From Cognatishimia activa (GTDB lineage Bacteria > Pseudomonadota > Alphaproteobacteria > Rhodobacterales > Rhodobacteraceae), in assembly GCF_026016445.1 (NCBI RefSeq), contig NZ_CP096147.1, positions 3,074,501 to 3,138,500 of the forward strand: a DNA stretch of 64,000 nt, given 5' to 3'. The notes under the pieces were generated by a model, which worked only from the letters and a program-made list of their open reading frames with translations, did not search any database and had not been told where the DNA came from. Position 1 is the first letter of the stretch. Each line of letters starts with the position of its first letter. Of this stretch, positions 10,272 to 16,631 are shown in pieces. Position numbers and translations under genes: made by a program.

Positions 10272-10292
10272 GGGGGCCTCGGCCCCCTTTTT
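10272..10292. terminator. Bidirectional Rho-independent terminator
   Basis: GGGGGCC (10272-10278) and GGCCCCC (10281-10287) form a GC-rich stem flanked by A-rich sequence on the left and TTTTT on the right. It can serve both lolA (+) and the convergent transglycosylase gene (-). Confidence 0.88.
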
Positions 10293-10294
10293 GA

Positions 10295-10882
10295 CTATCT
10301 GAAACGGCGGCAGCTCGCGAGCTGCCCCTGATAGGTATCTGCCCGCGAGGCAACCTCTCCTGAAACACGCAGCAGCCAGCTTTTGCTTTTGTAGCTTCCA
10401 CGCGCGTAGCCAGTGTGGCCTTCGTGATAGGCGAGATACTGATTCCGTGCATCACGCAAAGAAATACCGTTTCGTTCACGCGTTTCATTCATGTACCAAC
10501 CCATGAAGTCTGTTGCGTCGAAGATATCATCCCGATCTGCACCCCAGCGGCCTGTCGCACGGCGATAGCCATCCCATGTCGCGTCCAGCGCCTGTGCGTA
10601 GCCATAGGCCGAGCTTTGGCGACCCATTGGAAGCACACCCAGCACATAGCGATATGGTGTGCGGGCATTGGCGATAAATTTGCTCTCTTGGTAAATGACA
10701 GCCATCTGCACGTGCGCGGGTACGCCCCAACGGCGTTCTGTCGCCTTAAAGGCACGGGCAAATTTTGGGCGTTGGTTCAGAATAGAACACGCGTCATTCA
10801 AATTTCTTGGCGCCGAATTGTTCCCGCCACTGCATGCAGCGACCAGCAATAGGACAATCAGGGCGCGAAAGTGTCTGCTCAT
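10295..10882 (-). CDS. Lytic transglycosylase (SLT-domain) lipoprotein
   Basis: 195 aa. A lipoprotein signal with lipobox VAAC lies at residues 13-18. The mature domain has the lysozyme-like SLT core: catalytic Glu in AVIYQESKF, the SSAYGYAQALDATW stretch and LAYHEGHTGY. It is predicted to cut glycan strands of peptidoglycan, forming 1,6-anhydroMurNAc ends, from the periplasmic face of a membrane. It is short, with no extra binding domain, and looks monocistronic. Confidence 0.9.
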   Translation of the reverse strand: MSRHFRALIVLLLVAACSGGNNSAPRNLNDACSILNQRPKFARAFKATERRWGVPAHVQMAVIYQESKFIANARTPYRYVLGVLPMGRQSSAYGYAQALDATWDGYRRATGRWGADRDDIFDATDFMGWYMNETRERNGISLRDARNQYLAYHEGHTGYARGSYKSKSWLLRVSGEVASRADTYQGQLASCRRFR

Positions 10883-11068
10883 GGGCCTCTCGCATTTGTT
10901 TATTTATTTTGGACAATCATACGGAATTTTGACGATTTTTGAAATCACATTCGCGCTGGTTGTATCTAAAATTGGCAAAGCTCTGCCATTGTTTGCAAAA
11001 GTGAGTGCAATATTCATGTTCACAGACTGTTTCCAATAAATTGAGCCTCTCAAAATAGACAAAATGGC

Positions 11069-11098
11069 CTTGAAAGCGGTAGGCTGGAACGGTAGGGG
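11069..11098 (+). promoter_or_regulatory. Possible heat-shock promoter of hspQ
   Basis: CTTGAAA at 11069-11075 matches the -35 element used by RpoH in enterobacteria and lies 33 nt upstream of the hspQ start. The matching -10 region (around 11089-11098) is GC-rich and does not fit well, so the call is tentative. Confidence 0.3.
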
Positions 11099-11107
11099 CT
11101 TTTAGTT

Positions 11108-11440
11108 ATGAATATGAATACGGCGTACGCTAAATATCACCTTGGCCAAGTGGTCCGTCACCGCAAGCATCCGTTTCGCGGAGTGGTGTTTGATGTGGAC
11201 CCAGAGTTCTCCAATACTGAGGAGTGGTACGACGCGATTCCTGAGGACAGCCGTCCGATTAAGGATCAGCCTTTTTACCACCTTCTGGCGGAAAACGACC
11301 AAAGCTACTATGTGGCCTATGTGTCCGAGCAGAACTTGATTGCGGACTATTCTGGTGAGCCCGTTGATCACCCAGATATCGGTGATCTCTTTGGCCCGTT
11401 CGAAGACGGTCAATACCCTCTTCATTTCAATATGAACTAA
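11108..11440 (+). CDS. hspQ: Heat-shock protein HspQ (YccV-like)
   Basis: 110 aa, full length. YccV/HspQ family: AKYHLGQVVRHRKHPFRG at the start, FDVDPEF, and QPFYHLLAENDQSYYVAYVSEQNL in the core. In enterobacteria HspQ is a heat-inducible factor that binds Lon and promotes degradation of selected substrates, and it has also been described as a hemimethylated-DNA-binding protein. A GGGG ribosome site lies 10 nt upstream. It stands alone; the next gene is convergent. Confidence 0.92.
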   Translation: MNMNTAYAKYHLGQVVRHRKHPFRGVVFDVDPEFSNTEEWYDAIPEDSRPIKDQPFYHLLAENDQSYYVAYVSEQNLIADYSGEPVDHPDIGDLFGPFEDGQYPLHFNMN

Positions 11441-11442
11441 GT

Positions 11443-11464
11443 CATTAGGGTTAATACCCTAATG
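11443..11464. terminator. U-less hairpin between convergent hspQ and ggt
   Basis: CATTAGGG (11443-11450) and CCCTAATG (11457-11464) form a perfect 8-bp stem with a 6-nt loop that contains the ggt stop codon. Neither side has a T-run, so it may be a Rho-assisted or 3'-end-protecting structure. Confidence 0.5.
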
Positions 11465-13028
11465 CGCAGCCGTCTTTTCGAGGGTCTGATCCACCTTCGA
11501 GGACCCCATTTTCATGCATAATAATTGCCTGAGCCCCACCGATTGCCGTTGGAGGCGCGGTGACTTTGTGACCCATATCAGCAAGCTCTTGCATAACTTC
11601 AGGTGCAAATGTGTTCTCAAGCTGCAATTCGCCTTCCGTTGCAAAGGCGCGCGGCGCGTCAATCGCGGTTTGAATATCCATATTGAAGTCAATCAAGTTG
11701 GTTAACAGGCGTGCGTGACCAGTAGACTGATATTGTCCGCCCATAACTCCGAATGGCATAATCGGTTGGCCATCTTTCGCAAGCATCCCAGGGATAATTG
11801 TGTGCATCGGCCTTTTGCCCGGACCAAGCTCGTTCGGATGCCCTTCTTTTAGGGAAAATCCCGCGCCTCGATTGTGCAAAAGAACACCAAATTTCTCACT
11901 CGCGATACCCGATCCAAAACTATGAAAGATCGAGTAAATCAGTGAAACTGACATGCGGTCCTTATCCACCACGGTGATATAAACCGTATCTTTGTGAACC
12001 TCCTCGCTGATGGAGGTCGCATTTGGCGTGGCACGGTTTGGATCGATCAGCTGTGCAAGTTTGGCTGCGGTCTCTGGTGATAACATGTGATCCAATCGCG
12101 CCATGTAGTTCGGGTCTGCCATGAAGCGATTGCGTGTGTCGTAGGCGAGTTTGGTGGCCTCGGCCTCGATATGTGTGCGTTTGGCTCCGAAAGGGTCCAT
12201 CGTGCTGAGGTCAAAATGTGAAAGAATGTTCAGCAATAGGTTTGCAGTGGCGCCCTGTCCGTTTGGGGGATGCTCAAAAAGCGTACGCCCATTGTAGTCC
12301 CCCTGAATGGGTTTGGTTTCAAATGCTTTTGCTTCCGCGAAGTCATTCGCTGTGTGGGTGCCTCCGAATGCTTCCAATGCCGCAATCATGTCATCAGCCA
12401 CTTCGCCTTGATAGAAAGCGTCACGACCATTTTTTGCGATCCGCCGCAAAACCTCTGCCTGACCGGGGGAGCGGAATACATCCCCGCTTTTGAGCGGATG
12501 CCCCTGCGATAGATAATGTGCTTTCCCATGCGCCTGCAGGTTATTTGCGCCAGAAATCCAGTCAGCTGCCACGCGGGGGGCAACGGGAACCCCTTCCTCA
12601 GCATAGTGGATGGCGGGTGCCAAAAGGGTTTCAATACCGAGCCTTCCCCATCTTTCGGACATCTGGCAAAAGCCGTCGATGGCGGTCGGTATAGTGACTG
12701 CGTCGCTGCTATAGGGCGCAATCACAGATTGACCCGCCCCCCGTAAGGCCTGGGCATTTACACCAGCTGGTGCGTGCCCGCTTCCGTTCATCGCCAGAAT
12801 ATCATTGCTGCCAGCAGGAGAGAGGAGCACGAAACAGTCCCCGCCAATCCCCGTCATCTGAGGTTCACAAATGCCTAAAACCAACGCTCCGGCTATTGCG
12901 GCGTCCATAGCGTTGCCACCGCGTTTTAGAATGTCCAACGACACTTGAGCAGCCAAAGGGTGTGATGTCGCGCACATTCCACTTTGGGCGAAAACGGCAG
13001 ATCGGCCCGGCCTGTGAAAATCTCTCAT
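11451..13028 (-). CDS. ggt: Gamma-glutamyltransferase family protein
   Basis: 525 aa from the ATG at 13028, which has GGGGAG at the right distance; an open stretch upstream to 13073 lacks a ribosome site. Gamma-glutamyl peptidases self-cleave before a Thr nucleophile; here that is the Thr in KDTVYITVVD, around residue 345. Other family marks are GGNAMDAAIAGALVLG near the start, NGQGATANLLLN and PFGVMGGQYQSTGH. It has no obvious signal peptide and so could be a cytoplasmic GGT-like hydrolase, as in several Rhodobacterales, rather than the periplasmic glutathione enzyme. Confidence 0.9.
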   Translation of the reverse strand: MRDFHRPGRSAVFAQSGMCATSHPLAAQVSLDILKRGGNAMDAAIAGALVLGICEPQMTGIGGDCFVLLSPAGSNDILAMNGSGHAPAGVNAQALRGAGQSVIAPYSSDAVTIPTAIDGFCQMSERWGRLGIETLLAPAIHYAEEGVPVAPRVAADWISGANNLQAHGKAHYLSQGHPLKSGDVFRSPGQAEVLRRIAKNGRDAFYQGEVADDMIAALEAFGGTHTANDFAEAKAFETKPIQGDYNGRTLFEHPPNGQGATANLLLNILSHFDLSTMDPFGAKRTHIEAEATKLAYDTRNRFMADPNYMARLDHMLSPETAAKLAQLIDPNRATPNATSISEEVHKDTVYITVVDKDRMSVSLIYSIFHSFGSGIASEKFGVLLHNRGAGFSLKEGHPNELGPGKRPMHTIIPGMLAKDGQPIMPFGVMGGQYQSTGHARLLTNLIDFNMDIQTAIDAPRAFATEGELQLENTFAPEVMQELADMGHKVTAPPTAIGGAQAIIMHENGVLEGGSDPRKDGCALGY

Positions 13029-13084
13029 GATGCTCCCCAACAATCTCAACAGATCGTAGTCAGCAGAAACCAAAAATCAACGGC

Positions 13085-13555
13085 TTAGCGCTTGGAGGAG
13101 CTCACTAAATTGAAGCTGACAAGATTAATGTTTTGAACGCGTACGTAACTCAGGTTCGTAGAGAGTGTGCGGACCAAAGACCAGCCCCAGCCACCCTCGG
13201 GCAAATCATCTTTTGGCTGATCTACATTGGGCAGCGGGCCGCCGGGTGGCGTCCCTCCGGGCATCGGAGCGCCATTGTCTCGACAAGTAAAATGCAGCCC
13301 ACTGGCAACGAAGGAACATTGAATTTCAAACCAGCCCTCTTCCATATCGCGCTGCGCATGTTTCACGATGTTGTTCAGAATCTCGGCGACTACAATTTCG
13401 ACGCAGGAGATATCGAGCTGGGCTATCTCTGCTTCAAGCAAAGCTGCTTTCAGAGTTTTCATAGCATCGCGCACATCAAAGAGCGTGGCACCGACATTGG
13501 ATCGATAAGTAAACCTTTCCGCGGTCTGAATTGTCTTGGGTGCGATCGAGTTCAA
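13085..13555 (-). CDS. Anti-sigma regulatory factor (HATPase/RsbW-like serine kinase)
   Basis: 156 aa. GHKL ATPase fold: N-box VVAEILNNIVKHAQ, DNGAP, and the G2-type GWGWSLVRTL. In partner-switching systems such kinases hold a sigma factor or output protein and phosphorylate the STAS antagonist. The start is TTG, overlapping the upstream STAS stop as TTGA and preceded by GGGGGTGA; no ATG lies in the first 30 codons. The TTG and overlap imply tight coupling to the STAS gene. No sigma factor or phosphatase is adjacent. Confidence 0.88.
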   Translation of the reverse strand: MNSIAPKTIQTAERFTYRSNVGATLFDVRDAMKTLKAALLEAEIAQLDISCVEIVVAEILNNIVKHAQRDMEEGWFEIQCSFVASGLHFTCRDNGAPMPGGTPPGGPLPNVDQPKDDLPEGGWGWSLVRTLSTNLSYVRVQNINLVSFNLVSSSKR

Positions 13556-13890
13556 GGATCACCCCCATTCATCGCCGTTTCTACATCAGGGTAGATGGAA
13601 AAAATCGTGTCCATGCGTGTCAGCTGAAACACCTTGGCCACGGTGGGTGTCAGACCCGAAAGATCTAGAGATTTATTCGAGGGCAGCTGCTTCATTGCAC
13701 CGACAATGGCACCTAGGCCGCTGGAATCAACGAAATCCACGTTACGGAGATCCAGAACGATACGTTCCGCATTGTTGTTGGTTGCCTGCCGCATAGCTTC
13801 CTTGAACTGCAAAGCCACCGCAGCGTCTATTCGATTGTCTGGCACCGTGACGATCAGAATGTCTTTAGTAAAGTCGCTCTGCACATCCAT
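13552..13890 (-). CDS. STAS-domain anti-sigma factor antagonist
   Basis: 112 aa, one STAS domain. LDLRNVDFVDSSGLGAIVG carries the phosphorylation-site motif DSSGLG (Ser56 most likely). It should bind the kinase encoded just downstream when unphosphorylated and release the kinase's target. First gene of a two-gene unit; an AT-rich stretch upstream (13891-13935) is a plausible promoter. Confidence 0.9.
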   Translation of the reverse strand: MDVQSDFTKDILIVTVPDNRIDAAVALQFKEAMRQATNNNAERIVLDLRNVDFVDSSGLGAIVGAMKQLPSNKSLDLSGLTPTVAKVFQLTRMDTIFSIYPDVETAMNGGDP

Positions 13891-14064
13891 TAACGCATCC
13901 CCGGATAGCTATAATGGTGCAAATTAGGGGTAAAACCTTACCAAATTCTAAGCGACGCCGCGTCGTTTCGCCGAAAGGTTCCCTCAGCCGATCTGATCGC
14001 CTAGGTGAATGGCGAAGACCATTAAACGTTGTTTGATGGTTGGTTGGAGTTGAAGGAGGATACT

Positions 14065-15237
14065 ATGAAATCTGTTGTGATTGCTGGCGCATCGCGCACA
14101 CCAATGGGCGGTTTTCAGGGCGACTTTGATGGTGTGCCTGCTGCTGAACTTGGAGGTGCTGCTATCAAAGGGGCACTTGCCGATGCTAAAGCGGAAACAG
14201 TCGATGAGGTGCTGATGGGGTGCGTGCTTCCTGCGGGTCAAGGTCAGGCTCCCGCGCGGCAAGCAGGTTTCGCTGGCGGTCTTGGGGAAGAGGTTCCAGC
14301 TACCACTCTGAACAAAATGTGCGGGTCTGGCATGAAAGCTGCCATGGTCAGCTTTGATCAGATCGCGCTGGGCCATGCAGATGTGATACTGGCAGGCGGT
14401 ATGGAAAGCATGACCAATGCGCCTTATGTGCTGCCAAAGATGCGCGGCGGTGCGCGGATCGGCCATCAGCAGGTTGTCGACCACATGTTTCTTGATGGTC
14501 TGGAAGACGCCTATGACAAAGGCCGTCTAATGGGCACCTTCGCAGAGGACTGCGCGGAAAGCTTTCAGTTCACCCGTGAAGCTCAGGATGAATATGCTCT
14601 GAAGTCGCTCTCCAATGCGCTAGAAGCTCAAAAAAGCGGAGCATTTAATGGTGAGATCGCACCGGTCACCTTGAAGACCCGAAAGGGGGAGTTGGTGATT
14701 TCAGAAGACGAGCAACCTGGGAATGCGCGTCCTGACAAGATACCTCATTTGAAACCGGCCTTCCGAAAGGATGGTACGGTAACCCCTGCGAACTCGTCGT
14801 CTATCTCAGATGGCGCAGCGGCTTTGGTTCTGGCATCGGAAGACGCGGCCAAAGCGCGTGGATTGAATATCCGTGCACGGATTGTGGGCCATGCGTCCCA
14901 TGCGCAGGCGCCAAATCTTTTCACCACTGCCCCGGTTCCTGCCGCTCAGAAACTGCTCGAAAACATAGGGTGGAGCAAAGAAGACGTCGATCTTTGGGAG
15001 GTCAATGAAGCCTTTGCGGTTGTGCCGATGGCGTTCATGCATGAATTGGGTCTCAGTCGAGATGTAGTCAATGTGAACGGTGGCGCCTGTGCGCTGGGTC
15101 ACCCGATAGGCGCATCTGGTGCGCGCATTATGGTAACTTTGCTGAATGCGCTTGAAAAACGCGGTCTCAAACGTGGCGTAGCTGCGATCTGTATCGGCGG
15201 CGGTGAAGGCACTGCAATTGCGATTGAGCGCGCCTAA
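14065..15237 (+). CDS. Acetyl-CoA C-acetyltransferase (thiolase)
   Basis: 390 aa from the ATG preceded by AAGGAGG. The thiolase triad is visible: Cys in NKMCGSGMKAA (about 86), His in CALGHPIGASGARI (about 345) and Cys in CIGGGEGTAI (about 375). It condenses two acetyl-CoA to acetoacetyl-CoA or runs the reverse thiolysis. No phaB or other beta-oxidation gene lies next to it, so biosynthetic and catabolic roles cannot be separated. It resembles AtoB/PhaA-type enzymes. Confidence 0.92.
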   Translation: MKSVVIAGASRTPMGGFQGDFDGVPAAELGGAAIKGALADAKAETVDEVLMGCVLPAGQGQAPARQAGFAGGLGEEVPATTLNKMCGSGMKAAMVSFDQIALGHADVILAGGMESMTNAPYVLPKMRGGARIGHQQVVDHMFLDGLEDAYDKGRLMGTFAEDCAESFQFTREAQDEYALKSLSNALEAQKSGAFNGEIAPVTLKTRKGELVISEDEQPGNARPDKIPHLKPAFRKDGTVTPANSSSISDGAAALVLASEDAAKARGLNIRARIVGHASHAQAPNLFTTAPVPAAQKLLENIGWSKEDVDLWEVNEAFAVVPMAFMHELGLSRDVVNVNGGACALGHPIGASGARIMVTLLNALEKRGLKRGVAAICIGGGEGTAIAIERA

Positions 15238-15255
15238 CGACTGGCGATAAATTGA

Positions 15256-15299
15256 CCCCGGAAGCAAAGGCGATATAAATCGACTTCTGGCTTCTGGGG
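15256..15299 (+). promoter_or_regulatory. Hairpin burying the ribosome site of the fRMsr gene
   Basis: CCCCGGAAGC (15256-15265) can pair with GCTTCTGGGG (15290-15299), with one G-U pair. CGAT/ATCG forms a small inner stem. The right arm includes the GGGGG ribosome site of the gene starting at 15308. Confidence 0.45.
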
Positions 15300-15307
15300 G
15301 CATCCTA

Positions 15308-15769
15308 ATGACTGTGAACTATTCAGACCTCGCGCAATCCGTTTCCGCTCTGACGGAGGGTGAAACTGATGTTGTCACTTTGATGGCGACTGTGGCCTGC
15401 GAAGTTCACCATTCAGACGATCGTTTTGACTGGACAGGGTTCTATCGTGTTGTAGGTCCTGAACTTTTGAAAGTTGGTCCATACCAAGGCGGTCATGGCT
15501 GCCTTGTGATCCCCTTTTCTCGCGGCGTCTGCGGGGCGGCGGCCTCAACACGAGAAATCCAATTGGTGGATGATGTTGATTCTTTCAGCGATCACATTGC
15601 CTGCTCGACATCAACAAAGTCAGAGCTGGTTTTGCCTGTCGAGAACGAGGCCGGTGAACTGCTTGGGGTATTCGATATCGACAGCGATCAACCCGGCGCT
15701 TTCACCGAAAATGATGCAAATCAGTTGAGTCTGATTCTCAAAAATACCTTCAAAAACGCCAATCGCTGA
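15308..15769 (+). CDS. msrC: Free methionine-(R)-sulfoxide reductase (GAF domain)
   Basis: 153 aa, one GAF domain of the fRMsr/YebR family. The three redox cysteines are all present: Cys65 in GHGCLVIP, Cys75 in GVCGAAA and Cys99 in HIACSTST. This family reduces free Met-R-sulfoxide with thioredoxin. WTGFYRV and the GVFDIDSD signature near 125 agree. It follows the thiolase after 70 nt. Confidence 0.9.
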   Translation: MTVNYSDLAQSVSALTEGETDVVTLMATVACEVHHSDDRFDWTGFYRVVGPELLKVGPYQGGHGCLVIPFSRGVCGAAASTREIQLVDDVDSFSDHIACSTSTKSELVLPVENEAGELLGVFDIDSDQPGAFTENDANQLSLILKNTFKNANR

Positions 15770-15776
15770 AATTGAT

Positions 15777-15791
15777 CTGACTTCGGGTCAG
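15777..15791 (+). terminator. Small hairpin after msrC
   Basis: CTGAC (15777-15781) and GTCAG (15787-15791) pair across TTCGG, 7 nt after the stop. Only a short CAATTT follows, so it is at best a weak terminator. Confidence 0.35.
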
Positions 15792-15911
15792 CAATTTCCG
15801 TCACCAAAAATCGAGTTTACGCAAAGACTTGGCTCGGCGTGAAAAAGAGCTTTGATTTTTCACAAAACTGTCGCACGATGAAAATCTGATCGAATTTTTC
15901 ATGGATACGAC

Positions 15912-16484
15912 ATGTTGCAAAGCCCGAACTCATTCGCGAAATCCCTTGGCGCTGATTTGAGAGCGCTGCGAAAGGCGCGCGGGCTCACCTTGATTGATAT
16001 GGCTGAGCGACTTGGCCGATCTGTTGGCTGGCTGAGCCAAGTAGAGCGTGACAAATCCGACCCGTCCATCACGGACCTGCAAGCCATCGCGAAATGCCTC
16101 GATGTTCCGATGTCGATGTTGTTTGGCCAAAATGACATGCCCGCGGAAGAACATGGGTATGTGGTGCGCGCTGAATCCCGACGCCCAATAGGGTCAAAGG
16201 ATGAGGGGCTTGTTGAAGAGCTGCTATCGCCAGATCTGACCGATGATTTTGAGATGGTGCACTCCACGTTTCAACCGCATTCGCGGCTGAAAGAACGTAT
16301 TTCTCGTCCCACGCAAGAGGTGGGTTACCTGATTTCCGGTCAACTCGAAATCACCGTTGGGAAACGTACTTTCTTGATCAAGGCAGGCGACAGTTTCCGC
16401 ATTCGGGGCGAAGCCTATCTTTGGGCGAACCCATTTGATGAACCCGCCGCCGCGATCTGGGTGATCGCGCCACCTGTCTACTAA
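15912..16484 (+). CDS. XRE-family regulator with C-terminal cupin domain
   Basis: 190 aa. Residues 8-65 are a helix-turn-helix of XRE type (LRKARGLTLIDMAERLGRSVGWLSQVERDKSDPS). Residues 110-187 are a small cupin with GYLISGQLEITVGKRTF and AGDSFRIRGEAYLWANP, which probably senses a small molecule. Such XRE-cupin proteins control amine or amino-acid catabolism genes (PuuR is the best-known example). It lies 147 nt upstream of an FAD/GcvT oxidoreductase, its likely target. TTTTTCA and TGAAAA repeats directly upstream could be its own operator. Confidence 0.88.
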   Translation: MLQSPNSFAKSLGADLRALRKARGLTLIDMAERLGRSVGWLSQVERDKSDPSITDLQAIAKCLDVPMSMLFGQNDMPAEEHGYVVRAESRRPIGSKDEGLVEELLSPDLTDDFEMVHSTFQPHSRLKERISRPTQEVGYLISGQLEITVGKRTFLIKAGDSFRIRGEAYLWANPFDEPAAAIWVIAPPVY

Positions 16485-16518
16485 ATCGGGCATGCGGAGA
16501 GGGCTTCATATCGTTTCT

Positions 16519-16551
16519 GAACTTGTCGACGAACTAATCGCCGACAAGTTC
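16519..16551. promoter_or_regulatory. Long inverted repeat upstream of first FAD/GcvT gene
   Basis: GAACTTGTCG (16519-16528) and CGACAAGTTC (16542-16551) are perfectly complementary. An inner CGA/TCG extends the stem to 13 of 14 pairs around a 5-nt ACTAA loop. No T-run follows. It may be an operator or a strong RNA hairpin between the XRE gene and the oxidoreductase. Confidence 0.5.
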
Positions 16552-16631
16552 CAAATGCAAAACTTTGTCATTGGCAAAGTCGAAACTTCGAAAACAGGGA
16601 CCACGTCCCTCAGTCTAAATGAGAGAATATA

